Source: Nageia nagi
Lineage: Eukaryota; Pinophyta
Reading direction: 5' to 3'
Assembly (NCBI GenBank): GCA_050084985.1
Contig: JBITNC010000001.1
Coordinates: 211,854,001 to 211,918,000 of the forward strand
DNA length: 64,000 nt
The notes beneath the pieces are model-generated. The model searched no databases, was not told where the DNA came from, and saw only the letters and a program-made list of their open reading frames with translations. Positions within the stretch are counted from its first letter, which is position 1. Each line of letters opens with the position of its first letter. Positions 1-11,939 of this stretch are shown here, in pieces. Position numbers and translations under genes: made by a program.

Positions 1-360
1 TTACTTTAGGAAACCCATGTAATCAAACAATCTCTTTGATAAATTTATGTGCAATAGTTGGTGCATCATCCATACTATTACCAAGAATAAAGTGAGCCAC
101 TTTGGTGAGATAATCAATCATAACAAAGATGACATCCTGTTGAAATCTTATTTTAGGTAAACAAACAATGAAATCCATTTATATCATTTTCTATTTTTAT
201 GTAGGAATATTGTGTGTCTATGAAATTCTACTTGGATCTTGATTCTCTACCTTAACCTATTTATATTCCAAGAATTTAGTTACAAACTCATTAACATATC
301 TCTTCATTCCACACCAATAAAAAATCTTTTTGAGATTTTCTCTCATTTTCACATCATTGG
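1..360 (-). pseudogene. Integrase fragment (zinc-finger end and start of core)
   Basis: The minus strand reads a linker with YWCGMKRYVNEFV, matching the usual YWPGM..DV..FV at the end of the HHCC zinc finger. The CxxC that should follow is decayed (FLEYK). Then comes MDFIVCLPK...VIFVMIDYLTKVAHFI, which holds the first catalytic Asp (MDFI) and the conserved D.LTK.AHFI block. The reading ends in a HGFPK-like stretch at the window edge, with one in-frame stop. Integrase joins the cDNA to host DNA; this copy is incomplete in the window and broken. Confidence 0.8.
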
Positions 361-566
361 GATGAGTAGAAATAGGTAATTGATGTGCTTCTCATAAGAT
401 TATTTTTCAAATACCACCAATATATAGAACAACAAGCACAAAAATCCACCCTTATACTCAAAATCTTACATTGAAGGATAATATTTTTCAATTTATCACT
501 AATCCTAAGATAATATAGATCATTATTTTAAGACTCTTTCACCTGATCTAACAAGCCAAAATGACT

Positions 567-1136
567 TTTAGTCATAGCCATAAGATGTCTATGTCTAATT
601 AAATCATCTGCAACTTTATTTTCATGACCCTTGATATACTTTATTCCAAATTCATATTTAGCCAAGAACTCCATCCATCTTCTTTGATGTGCATTAAGAT
701 CATTCTAGATGAAAATATAGTTTAAACTTTGATGATCCAAATTAAGTTCAAAAGATCGCCCTAACAAATAATATCTCCAAACCTTAAGTGTGAGAATAAT
801 GGAAATCAATTTGAGATCATGTGTAGCATAATTCATTTCATGAATCTTTAACTTTTGGGACTCAAATGCTACAAGTATATCATTTTGAGATAATACACCT
901 CCTAATACAAGTAAATAAGCATTAATACATACTATGAAATATCTAAATGGATTTGGTATAGAAAGTATTAGAGTAATTGTTAGCTTTTCCTTAAGGATTT
1001 CAAAGGCTTTTTCACATTTTTTAGTCCATTTAAATGCTTGATTATTTTTTTGGAGACTTATAATAGGATTTTCTATTCTAGAAAAATCCTTTACAAAATG
1101 TTGATAATATCTTGCAAGACCTATAAAAATTCTCAC
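567..1136 (-). pseudogene. RT thumb/connection and gypsy RNase H, decayed
   Basis: A 143-residue open stretch at 705-1136 begins with FIGLARYYQHFVKDFS, the gypsy RT thumb motif, then FKWTKKCEKAFEILK leading into RNase H. The expected catalytic DAS is NAY here, so the first RNase H acidic residue is lost. NYATHDLKLISII and WRYYLLG follow in the normal order, then LDHQSLNYI. Below 705 the frame continues with KYEFGIKYIKGHENKVADD, the canonical C-terminal end of the gypsy RNase H. RNase H removes the RNA template during reverse transcription. Confidence 0.82.
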
Positions 1137-1139
1137 TTT

Positions 1140-1830
1140 TGTTGCATTGGTTGGAGCAGGTCAACTCATGATGGATTCAATCATTTTAGTATCTATGAAT
1201 ACATCATTTGTTAAAATTACATGTTCGATATATTAAACTTGAGGTACATAAAACTCACACTTGGAAAGTTTTTCAAAGAGTTGGTGTTTTCTCAGTACTA
1301 CTAATACTTTCCTAAGAAGATATTCATATTCATCCTTACTTCTTTATTAAATCAATATATCATCTAGAAATACCCAAATAAATTTATCCATGTACTCATA
1401 AAAAATATTGTTCATAAGATTCATGAATGCAATAGGTGCATTGGTCAATCCAAAGGGAAGCACTATAAACTCATAATGACCATTTTTGGTTTTAAAAGCT
1501 ATTTTGTGTATGTTTGAACTTTTGATGCTTAATTTGTGATAATTGGATCTTAAGTTAATTTTTGATAATATGGATAGATCCTTAATTTGGCCAAACAAAT
1601 CATCGATTCTTGGTAGAGGGTACCTTTTTTTAATCATGACTTTGTTAAGTATTCAATAATTTATGCATAACCTCATAGATCCATTTTTCATCTTAATAAA
1701 AAGGATATGGTGACATACTTAACTTAATTAAACTCTTTTTCGATAAGTCCTAAAGTTGTACCTTCAATTCTTGCATCTTGATTGTAGTCATCCTATAAGG
1801 TATTTTTGAAATAGGTTCAACAACAAGGAT
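1140..1830 (-). pseudogene. Reverse transcriptase, decayed
   Basis: The 96-residue open segment at 1347-1637 reads [16 protein letters not shown], then a degraded copy of the usual SKIDLRSGYHQL block ([12 protein letters not shown]), then [19 protein letters not shown] and [15 protein letters not shown]. It ends FLDDILI, the catalytic box with both aspartates kept. Upstream, at 1640-1830, the frame is broken but PYRMTTIKMQELKVQL matches the conserved RT N-terminus. It is disabled by stops at both edges. Confidence 0.87.
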
Positions 1831-2116
1831 TAAATTAATTGAAAAATAAAATTCTCTTTTTGGAGGTAATCTTGGAAAATCATTAGAAAATACATCCCCA
1901 AATTCTTGTAAAAGAGGGTATTTTTGAAATATTTCTCTTTAGATTTATCTTTTCCTACTTCTTTAACTTTCACTATATAGATAAACTCATCTCTTCAAAT
2001 TGTTCTTTTTAACTCAATGGAAGAAAGAAGATAGGGTTTGACATTACTTATATCACAATAGATCCTTTTAATTTTAAGATTGAGATAAAAAAAATCAAAT
2101 CTATGTGGGCTTGAAG

Positions 2117-2485
2117 CTAATACATTCCTAGAATGATATCAAAGGAATGTAAGAGTGCTACATAAAGATCCCATTTTGTGATCCCATCAGGTAGCTTAAT
2201 CTTGACATTTATAAGATATTGATTTACTAAACAAGTTTTCCTAGAGCCATACTTGATTAACCACCCCTCTATTAAAAATTTTAGTGCCTTTGAAATATCT
2301 TGAATAATTGAAGAAGATATAAAGCTTTTTATTGCACCACTATCAAAAATAATTTTGAACTTTTTATTAAACATTATACTTGAGATTTGCATAGGAGTTG
2401 CTTGACCATTCAAGTTAGTTTTACCCATTGCAGCAAAAATCTTATGTGTAGCCAAATTATTCTTTTCTAGATACTTGTTCATAAA
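2117..2485 (-). pseudogene. Retropepsin-like aspartic protease, decayed
   Basis: The 121-residue segment contains FDSGAIKSFISSSII, the chromovirus protease active site (normally DSGAxxSFIS), with the catalytic Asp kept. LPDGITKWDLYVALLHSFDIILGMY near its end matches the usual protease C-terminal run ending LG(M/R)xW. It follows the CCHC knuckle directly, as expected for a gag-PR fusion. The protease would cut the polyprotein during particle maturation. Confidence 0.78.
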
Positions 2486-3731
2486 ATGATCAGGTCCACC
2501 ATAAACCCAACAAATTCCCTTTTTTTACCCTTGAGAATTATTTTGATATTAATCTCTTAGAGAGTAATTTCTTCTCTTAAAAGTTTTTATTTTATCATTC
2601 ACCTTGATTTCTATTTTTTTGAGTATTCTTTTTATTATTACTACCATTTCCATTATTGTTATTCTTCTTTTAAAGTTGATTTTGATTTTACTAATAATTA
2701 TTTTCCTTAAACCTTTTATTACTTTGGTGCTAATGATGTTTCTTGCATTTTAGAAACCCTTTGTTATTCATATTTTATATTTCTTATTTTTTCATCTTCA
2801 TTCAAAATATTATAATTCATTAAAGATATTTTGGTTCCTAAATTACTTTCTACTTAATGTGTTAGATCATAATCTTTTTTTAGAGTTTGTGATTTATACA
2901 TGTTCACTATTATTTTTACTCTAGCATATAATCCCAAAATAAATCTATGAACCTTAAAATCATGTTTATCCTAAGGTACATATTTCAATAATTTAACAAA
3001 TTTTTGATGGTATTGTTCCACTGATAAATTTCTTTGTTGAAGGGTGTATAATTCATCATACTTATTTGAGTAAAATTGCTTTATTATGTATTACTTTTTA
3101 AAAGCAACCACAAAATCCCACCATGTAAGATTCACTCCTTGAAACTATTGTTGGGCTTTGTAGAATTTCCACCACTATAATGTTGATCCTAAAAACTTCA
3201 TTGTATCCTAGGTATTATGATATTTGGAAGAGATATTTTTCATAGAAAAGTAAGTTTCCATCTTTTCCAACCAATCCTCAGCAACTTCACCTCCATCCTT
3301 TCCATTAAATCATGGAGCTGGACGTTTTTTCAAGTCTTTTGCAAGTTCTTGATTTACTTTAGAACTAATAGGATCAACATTATTATTTCTAACTCTTTAC
3401 TTATTATCATTGATATTATTTTAATTGTTAGGATTTTGCATTTTATTCATCAATATTTTTAACATTGCCTATTGCTCTATCAATTTTTCTTGCAATCTTA
3501 AAATGGTAGCATTATCAATTTGATTCTTACAAGTTTCCCTAACCTTATTTCCTTGGGAAATATTTCCCTAGGATTGTGCTTGGTTTGTATTCCTTCAAGA
3601 AGCATTTCTTTTATTTGTTCCCATGTAACTATAAAGGATACACCAAGGTCTAATTTAAGTTTAGGAAATGTTTTGAATTTAGGAAGCATTTTCCCTATGA
3701 CTCTTAATTTCTTTAATACCAAATGAGACAT
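2471..3731 (-). pseudogene. Gag with degenerate CCHC zinc knuckle
   Basis: The minus strand carries the plant Retrotrans_gag signature: WLEKMETYFSM, later VNLTWWDFVVAF, then YDELYTLQQRNLSVEQYHQKF, interrupted by stops at expected Gln codons. The zinc knuckle at 2471-2512 reads CWVYGGPDHFMNKY, where the second and fourth metal ligands (Cys) have become Tyr by G-to-A change. A 77-residue open stretch at 3498-3731 (MSHLVLKKL...) would be the N-terminus. Gag packages the RNA in cytoplasmic particles. This gag cannot be full-length translated. Confidence 0.82.
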
Positions 3732-3739
3732 CCATCTAA

Positions 3740-6700
3740 ATTCTACCTTAAAAATAGATATTTTTTTTATAAGTTAACAACTTAACATTTATATATAATA
3801 GGTTTTGGTATTCCACATTTAAGTTTTAGTAGTCATTACATACAACCCTCAAGTGGATGGAAATTATCATTTTCTATTTTTACCCAAGTCATATGATAGC
3901 TAGTTTCAATAATGCATCTACCATGCACTTATTTTAACATAGCCCTTATGTTTCAAACATCTCCCATGTTTGAATCACCTATATAAATTATGACATTTGG
4001 GTTCTTCTTAGGGCCTATACACCTTAGAAGGGTAACACTTTTCCCATCACTTCATGCTACCTCATGATAGTGATCTATTAATGTATGTTGACTAGATTGA
4101 GTTTGTATCAACTCCCATGATGGAACTTGATGTTAATTTTGCTCCCTAAAATTAAATGATGTACCCTTACCTACCCATAAAAAATGCAAGGGATAATCAC
4201 TAAACTTGTAGTAACTACCTACCCATAACTCCTGTAGTTACTACCTTTGTTAATTAATAACCTGCTCGTTATCTTTTGATTAGGTGTTAAAATTTTGAGG
4301 TAGATATATCTTATCATTATTTAAATTATTTTCCTAAATACCTAAAGGTTATTTTTGAACCAATCAATTTCTACTTAAATCCTTTCATCACTTAAGTAAT
4401 GTTAGTTTAAAACTATGTCTCATGTATTAATGTTGATTGGTTAAATAGGTATAATTTCTAAACTTGATTCAATTGGTAATTATTGCAAATACATAAATAA
4501 GAATAAATGAAATAACATGATTACTAATTGCTATTTGAGGTTTGATTTCATATATTGTACTTTTATGAAAGTAAGAACTAAATCATTAAATGTCCGAGTA
4601 AAAATACTCTTTTACAATAAACCATTCATGCTAAATTACCAAACTATTCTTGAAGTATAATCAATCTCACATTCATAATGATTACAATTTTGATATCTCA
4701 TTGAGATATAGATACAATATTACAACATATATTTACATTTCATGATATCCTATTTTCTCCATCTTGCAAGTCTTGAACCACTAAGGTATTCCTACTTCAA
4801 AGAAAAACACTTGCTAGATGCTTAACAAAATCAAAGATAACACTTTTATGTATTTCACTAAGGGTACATGCAATGCATTTAGATGATACTCTTGTACTTA
4901 TTCATTCTAATTCAATGAATAATCATACTCAACATATTTGGAAATAGTACATGCTTCTACTTTCAACTCATGCTCTTAACATATAAACAAAAGGTATGAA
5001 ATGCACAACTTATTTTCCTACCAATGATATCTACTTTCATTCTTGTTTAAAGCCTCAAATTTCTCATTTCCATTGGCATAAACAAATGCAAGAAATGAAG
5101 TAATAGTTATGCATTAATTAAAGAAAAATATATAAATAATAGTACCTTATTATTTCAGCCCTTTAAATCAACATATTTACCCTTTTAAAAATAATCCACC
5201 TTTATTTAAAAATGCTCAAAGCTCCCTTTTAAACCTTTAAATTATTAATATTTTAACAATTAAAATATTAATAAATGTATATATATTTTTAATATTAATT
5301 ATCTAAATTTATAAATCAAATTTATTAATTAATATCGAATATATATTTTTTATTTATTAAATATTTAAAAAAAAATTAAATATTTAATTTTTAATCTATA
5401 TATATTATATTTTTATATATTTTTTAAATTTTAATGGCATCAGGGGGATGGGATCTATGCCCTCATTTCCCCTTGTGCCTCAACATAACCCAGGGCTCTT
5501 TAGCCTAGGTGCATAGCCCCCTCTTACCACCACATGGCCAAGGTGAGTGTTGATGCCTCCTCCCTCATGTAGGGGAGTGAGAGTAGCATCATCCAGCCAC
5601 CATGATGGCTTGGGTGTGCCCATGCCTCTATGGGTCATCTACCTAAGATAGGCCTATGGTGCATTATCTCCCTCCCCTTTGGCCCTAATAGAGCTTTCAA
5701 TTTATTTATTATTATAGTTTTTATAGTTTTTTTTAATATAAAAAATAAACTAACACTAGTTACTTTAAATTAAAATAATAAAGTTTAGCATTAATAAAAA
5801 TAATATTAATTTTTGTATTAATTTTAGAAGTATACTCTTAAATTAAAATAATATTTTTTTTAAAACTATTATAAACCTAAAAAATGAGCATGTACAAGCA
5901 TCTAGACTAATTTTAAACCTTGTTTTTAGAGATCATTATCTCAAATTCTAATGGCCCATTCCCAAATCTAGAAAATAGGTTTTGTTCAATTTTACAAGCT
6001 CTTTCTAAAGAGCACTTGATAATGAAGTTTGACCTAGTTTTTATAGATTTAATTCTTGTTTGAAAACCCTATTTCTAGTTTATGTTTTTTATGTAATAAA
6101 CTCATTTTCTTACTAATTTCATATATAGTTTAGTTTGGATAGAAAACTAACAATACCCATGTTAAAATTAAAAATTTAACATTATTATTCAATCAACAAA
6201 CCCAAATAAATCTCTTTTTTTTATTTTAAATTTAATAAAGATGTAGAAAAGTTTGCAAATAAAGTTATCATTCCTATTTTTATATTTTAGTATGCAAAAT
6301 AAGAATAGAAAGGTAAAACTAAACTTCATATAAGGTAAATCATATTGGAGAATACTTGATTTTGAAATGCACAAATTCACCAAAAATACAGAATGATCTT
6401 TTCTCCATATTTCCTTCTATTCTTCCCAAGAACCTAAGTAAACCAAAGCATACCAAAAACTACCATAAATAGGAGCAATAGGAATCCATGAACAATTGAT
6501 CCATCCTCCTTGAGGAAGATTTCTCCCAAAAATTCCTATAAGTTTCTCTTTGAGAACAAAAAAACCCTAAATGCATAATAATGAAAACTAATATTTTTTC
6601 TTTATTTTAATTTAGATAAAAATACTTATTTTAAAAATAAATTTATTAAAAATATATTCTAGTGAAATATCACTAGTTACTTAGCATACACTTTTATATT

Positions 6701-7188
6701 TTAAAATGTATTGCTCATAAATAATAAATACAAAATGACTAAATCAAAGCATACACTAACATATCATTTTTTTCTTTTTTATTAAAAATGCTTCATAAAT
6801 GCAATGTATTTATATTTCATCAATACTAGGTCTTCATTCTATTTTAATTTGTAGGTATAAAGTTGAGAAATTAGGCTAATTCATCATTATTTCCAACTCA
6901 ATAATAACTTAAAAAGACAATACAAAGCTATCAACAACTTCGAAATACAAGCAATAAACAAATAATTAATCTCTTTACAAATAGCAAAATGGTTCACTTG
7001 TAGGACTACAACTTCGTGTATCACATGAAACCACAACAGTATCAAACTTATTTTATATAAGTATAGAGATAAAAATATATAAAATAACATATGATTTCAA
7101 TTATTCTAATGCAATTATTCCAAAACTCCATACTCGATACATAATAATCAAAACATGTAAAAGTACAAAAAAGAGAGGGTCATGACAC
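3740..7188 (-). repeat. Non-coding AT-rich stretch, possible long 5' LTR of the chromovirus-like element
   Basis: No protein domain was recognised here on either strand. It lies exactly where the 5' LTR of the minus-strand element should be. Its upper edge, read on the minus strand, begins TGTCATGACCCTC at about 7188, a typical gypsy LTR start. Its lower edge is followed on the minus strand by TGGAATACCAAAACC at about 3805-3820, which could be a worn Met-tRNA primer site. A 3.4-kb LTR is within the range of some chromoviruses. The matching LTR lies outside the window, so this is inference. Confidence 0.3.
5434..5697. other. GC-richer island in AT-rich DNA
   Basis: About 260 bp is visibly richer in G and C than its surroundings, which are almost pure A/T on both sides (poly-A/T runs at 5240-5430 and 5698-5880). 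It contains many CC/GG dinucleotides and repeated words such as tgcctc, catggc and ccctc. No open frame of note and no recognised motif. It could be a former promoter or regulatory part of the LTR or a captured fragment. Confidence 0.4.
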
Positions 7189-8027
7189 CTTGGCAAGGGT
7201 TATTTGTTGGCTACTCCTAATAATGGGATTAGAAAAGATTCAAAAAAAATAAAATAAAAACATAGGATGGATAATGGTATATGAGTTCATCTTATGTGTA
7301 TGATATCTCACTAATTAGTGTAGAGTTTGGACATCAAATCTCTCAAGCTTGTATAGGTTCCATGCACTTGTTATGCACTCTACTAACCAACAACATGAAT
7401 GGTTTAGAAGAGAGAGTGAGAAGTTGAAGTAAATATAGAAATTATAAAATGTGGATAGTTCTTTAACATGAGAGTGAATTTCCTTAGATAATCAACATAA
7501 GGGAGCCATTACAAAATACACAAGTCTCATATGCAAACTACAAACTATTACACTTGAGTACTACTCAAATCACTTTCTAAATATATTCAAACACTATTTT
7601 GTCCACCTTAGCTAATATTTATGAAATTATTCAAGAAACATAAGATATAAATAATATTCATTCATTCATTTAAGATGAATAAGAATCATTCATATCATTT
7701 TTGTAGCCATAAGTAATGAGAATTTACAAAACACTTAGAATCATACCATATTCACAATTAAGAAAACTTGTTTTCTAGAACATATTAGATAACATCTTCA
7801 ATTGAAAAATGATAAATCCCCTTTAAAAATGATCCCTTTAGGGATATTTATAGTTTTAGAAATGAAAATTGTGATCCTAATTCATGGGAACCCTAGAATT
7901 AACTAGAAAGTGATACTTATCTACATAAGATTTACTCAACATCTATTGGAGAAAATACTCAATATTTCATGGGGTTGATCTAAATCTAATAAGTATTCAA
8001 AATAAAAATTCAAGATGAAATTTTAAT

Positions 8028-8053
8028 TTATAAAATAAAATAAAATAAAATAA
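8028..8053. repeat. Short (TAAAA)n microsatellite
   Basis: About five consecutive taaaa units. Confidence 0.8.
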
Positions 8054-8299
8054 TTTCATTTGCAACACCATGCCTCTATCCAACTAGTACTTGTGGATTC
8101 ATATATCTAGTTTTCCTTTGTAATACTTAACTTGAACACTTTACCTTATACCACTTGTGAGGATAAATTGGTAGCTTAAAGCAGAGCACATACCTCAAAG
8201 ATTCAAAAATATATATTTTGAAATGGTGCAATAGTCAATTTTCATATTTTTTTTCTCTTTGAAATCTAATATAGAGGTTTAGAGGGACCTTATGGGTTG

Positions 8300-9372
8300 G
8301 ATCATGCATTCAAAAGTCCTAATTTTTACTTTTGAACCTATGATTTAATATTAGGAGATTTATGGGACCTTTCATAAGCCTTCTTGGGTCCTTAATTATC
8401 CTTCCCCATAATTATGTTAACCTTTTAGTTCAAGTTCTTCATGACTTCACCTTTTCTTGGGCCCATACTTGTCTAAATTCAATCTTAAATACACATGGGA
8501 TCCCCTTAAGCTTGCACAAGTTTCAAGAAGTCATAATTATATCTTTGTTTCTCATGTGCTATCCTTATTCATATTTTTCCATTAAGAACATGCTTCCAAA
8601 TTCATCATTATGAATTTTGGAATCATATGCTTGGCTCCTCTTACCTTATTTTGCTTGATTTTGGGATTTTAAGTACATATTTTAACTATTTTTTTCCCTT
8701 TGGAGTGAATTAGATCCCCTTTCTGAGCTTGTCACATGATTTAAAAAGATATATTTTTATCTTTTGAATCAATACACAAACCTTCCATGTGTGTCCTATT
8801 TTGGAGCATCATTTCAAAATTTATGATTATAAATTTTAAAACCATATGATGGAATTCTGACGTGGCCTTATCTTGGTCACATCATTTCAAAATTCATAAT
8901 TATGAAGTTTAAAATTATGTGATGGATCTCTTGGTCAATCTTGAGCATATTTTGGTGTCTTTTATTTTTACATTAATTAATTTTCCACCTTAAAAAATGA
9001 TTATCACCTTGATCGTGACCTAATGCAATCTTCTTAAGTGTTTTATTTCATCAACTTTTGCTTTGAACTTCTCTTGGAAGGTTCTCTCGACTTGGAACAT
9101 GTTCTAAAAAGTCATAATCATGATTTTTGATATCATGTGTTGGGTATTTATAAGACCTAATTTACCTTATTACACCTTAATCTCACATTAGGGGGCCACT
9201 CCTATTTGGTGCATGCCTTGAAAAGTCACCATTATGAATTATAAGATCATGCATTGGCCTCTTGGTAGCTTCTCTTCACCTATATTTGCCTTAAACCTTA
9301 TCTAGAAATCTCCTCCTTTTGGCATGTGCTCCAAAAAGTTAAAAAAGTGAATTTTGAAATCATGCAATAACA
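8300..9372. repeat. Degenerate interspersed repeat with palindromic core
   Basis: About seven irregularly spaced copies (near 8301, 8595, 8811, 8880, 9101, 9211 and 9321) share the plan: word like ttcaaaa or ccaaaaa, then a centre like tcataattatgaa, then ttga or ttaa, then atcatgtg, often followed by tggnctcttgg. The copy at 8893-8906 is a perfect palindrome (ttcataattatgaa). Spacing is uneven, so it is not a simple tandem array. Confidence 0.55.
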
Positions 9373-9539
9373 CCTTAGGACTCCCTTTTTTCTTGCTTAA
9401 TTTCAAACTTACCTTGGGTTCCCTATTTTACTTAATTACACCTTCCTATTTCTATACTTAGATATTTTTAGGTTATTTTTGACTCAAACTATTATGTCCA
9501 TGAGTGGGAAAGGTGTGACACTTAGCTCTTAATTGGATG

Positions 9540-9544
9540 ATGAA
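9540..9544 (+). repeat. Target-site duplication, left copy (atgaa)
   Basis: Five bases next to the left LTR, identical to 31978-31982 next to the right LTR. Confidence 0.75.
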
Positions 9545-9883
9545 TGTTAGTAGGATAAAATTTCATAATGTAAATTAGACAACTCTAATTAGTAGTTAGT
9601 GATCAAATACCATTTGTTAGCTACTTTATCTATTTGTACAAAAGGACATGACTCCATGAACCACTGAATGGGATTGATAAGAGGAGAACCAAGGATAGAG
9701 AGTGTGTGTGAGAGCTGAGTGTGTAATTATAACCAACTTATATTACTTTATATTAATAAAATGCTCAACCTCCTATTTATTATGATTGAATTACTTGCCT
9801 TTACTTTATGTTTTTCCTTTCCATTCACCCATTAATTCTTAGTTGTAGATTAGAACCCCATCGATTGATTTGATAGATCAATA
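9545..9883 (+). repeat. Left LTR of the 22-kb element
   Basis: Aligns along its whole length with 31625-31977. Shared words include aattagtagttagtgat, ccatgaaccac, gggat.gataag and ttatattactttatat. It starts TGTTAG and ends gatcaata, plausibly a decayed ...CAACA end. The copies differ at many positions, so the insertion is old. Confidence 0.85.
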
Positions 9884-9964
9884 GTTTCACTATCAAGATA
9901 AATAGAGGATTTGATGGTTGAGTGGATTATAGAGTAATAGTTACAAGTGGGTACCTTTTCTTCC

Positions 9965-10222
9965 TTCATGAAAATCATTGCAAGATTAGTTTTTGAGAGA
10001 ATTGAAAAACTTTAGGAAGTGGATTACTTTATGGATAGGATATAGTAAAGTTGATCGATTTGGTTCATGAAGATAGAAGTTATGAGGTTTCTTTCATGAA
10101 AATCATTGCAAGATTAGTTTTTGAGAGAATTGAAAAACTTTAGGAAGTGGATTACTTGATAGATAGGATATAGTAAAGTTTATCAATTTGGTTCATGAAG
10201 ATAGAATTTATGAGGTTTCTTT
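9965..10222 (+). repeat. 128-bp tandem duplication in the leader
   Basis: Two adjacent copies, starting ttcatgaaaatcattg at about 9966 and again at about 10094 and each ending tatgaggtttctt, nearly identical. It lies about 80 bp after the left LTR. The unit is not a multiple of three. Confidence 0.88.
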
Positions 10223-10911
10223 TTGTGAATTTTTGGACATATTTTTGAAGTGGATAACCAAGAAAATATAATTTTAAACACACATTCTTATTCCAAAAAT
10301 AAAGTGGGATAAAGAGAATTTTCTACAACTAGAAAAATGAACATAGTCTTGTACATAGAAAGTAGATGAGTGGGTACATAGCACCTTAGACACCTAGACC
10401 ACCAAATTTGCACTTCAAGATTGGGTATCATGAGAAGAAGGAAGAAAAAGATTCTTTAAGGAACTAGGAAAATATTTTTTAAAAACCTTCCATAGATCTA
10501 TAAATGATATTTGATTGACCAAGGTGATACCCCCAACACTCTCTCCTACTTATAGGGGGGAGGCACCTAGGGGGTATGGGGAAATATGGATAGAATAATG
10601 ATTAATTAAATATATATTGGGGAAGAAAAGGGTACAATGGGGAAATACACAATGATTGATAGGGGGAACTTATAAAAGGAGGATATGGTCAAAGAACAAG
10701 AGATAATTTTAGGAAGAGAAAACCTATAGAGGTGAAGAAAAATGAGGGAACCAATTCAACCACACAAAGGAAATTTTATGATTACTAATTGCAAGATTAA
10801 TGATGAAAGGATAGGGAAAATAAGAAGCTACAAATGGATATAGATAGAAATAGGGAACTAAGTTCATTGTTAAGACTAGATTCAAAGTATGATCTATTAG
10901 AAGTTTAGGAA

Positions 10912-11181
10912 TTGATATATAATCATATGGAAAGTGGGAAAAATAATAAGGAAAGAAAAATCAAGGATAGGATTGATCCTAAATTGGTGAAAAATAAGGA
11001 CACCATTAAGGAGATACTGATTGAAAAACTACCACCACTGACAACAATGGTGAATACTAAGGGAGATAGGACTATAGAAGGATTTATAGTAGGAGAGAAA
11101 TGCACAAACAAGAATGAAGATAACTCATTTGGACCATTTGTAAGCTATGAAAGGAGTGCTTCTCTCAAATTGATTTCATAA
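10912..11181 (+). CDS. Open stretch upstream of gag, unrecognised
   Basis: An 89-residue open frame rich in Lys, Glu and Asn with no recognised domain. It lies in the element's leader or gag N-terminal region, about 750 bp before the recognisable gag core. It may be the surviving N-terminal part of gag, or chance, since AT-rich sequence with many purines gives such frames. Its composition (charged, hydrophilic) fits a gag tail better than a membrane or enzyme protein. The frame closes at a stop at 11179-11181 and the following 700 bp is broken in all frames. Confidence 0.3.
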   Translation: MIYNHMESGKNNKERKIKDRIDPKLVKNKDTIKEILIEKLPPLTTMVNTKGDRTIEGFIVGEKCTNKNEDNSFGPFVSYERSASLKLIS

Positions 11182-11939
11182 TATATTATATAATATGATT
11201 AAACCTTTAATTAACCAACTAAATAAGATTATCGATAGAGATATTAAGAACCTAGTAATAATAGCTAGGATAGAAGAACCTATAGAAATTGATGTTATAC
11301 CTTAAGCAATTGATGTCATCAAATCAATACCTTGATACTACAAATATTAGTTAAGGGAAACATTATCTCAACTTAATAATGCTACCTTGTGAAGAATTTG
11401 GAGTATAATAAAGGATATCACCATCAATTTATTAACACTATTTTTTCTTATCTCTTACCACATAGTATCAACATATACCATAATAGGATGGATCAGATAT
11501 AGAACATATAGCTTTACCCAACCTAATTATATAAGAAGTGACCCCTAAAAATATAGAAGGAGATATAGTACCCTTTTCCCCTAGAAAAAATAATAATATG
11601 ACCCTTATAGGTATAGTCAATTAGAAAAAAATGATAGATTGAATACCTATTCTCTCATAATTTCTCCTACCCCTCATGCCACTAGATAACCTTGAAATTT
11701 TAAGAAGTTTTATCACTCCCTTTAAGTGATCCAAAACTCAAGGATAGTCCTTGAATTCAATTGTAGATGAAGTATCAAAACCTACATTTAAGGATACCTT
11801 TAAGGTTATACGAAAAAAATATTTTGATATACAAAGTCAAAAGGACCACCCTAGGACTTCCAATTGAGATCATGGGTAGATAATATTGAACCCTCAACCT
11901 AATAGATAATGATAACATAACACCTAATCATAACAATAA

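Larger units (their letters stand above)
1..3731 (-). mobile_element. Chromovirus-like Ty3/gypsy retrotransposon, truncated at window start
   Basis: Read on the minus strand, domains run from high to low coordinates in the order gag, CCHC knuckle, protease, RT, RNase H, integrase. That order and the RT wording ([26 protein letters not shown]) are typical of Ty3/gypsy, closest to the chromovirus branch. No chromodomain can be checked because integrase runs off the window at position 1. Every domain carries stop codons or frameshifts, so the copy is dead. The 5' LTR should lie above about 3790. Clade assignment is inference; the gypsy assignment is secure. Confidence 0.85.
7189..9520 (-). repeat. 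Non-coding stretch, possibly a second minus-oriented LTR
   Basis: Read on the minus strand the upper edge starts TGTCACACCTTTCCCACTC at 9520, again a gypsy-like LTR start (TGTCA). The interval has no recognisable domain; the open frame at 8362-8613 resembles no known protein. It holds the degenerate repeat array described separately. It may be an LTR of a nested or tandem element, or the outer part of one very long LTR; without its partner copy the boundaries are unproven. Confidence 0.25.

Noticed and set aside
3217-3726. Plus-strand open frames of 81 and 68 residues
   Set aside because: Shadows of the minus-strand gag of the chromovirus-like element.
8362-8613. 83-residue plus-strand open frame as a gene
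   Set aside because: No known motif, inside repeat-array LTR-like sequence, no start context or intron signals; likely chance.
8300-9372. CRISPR-like array
   Set aside because: Units are degenerate, irregularly spaced and in a plant genome.
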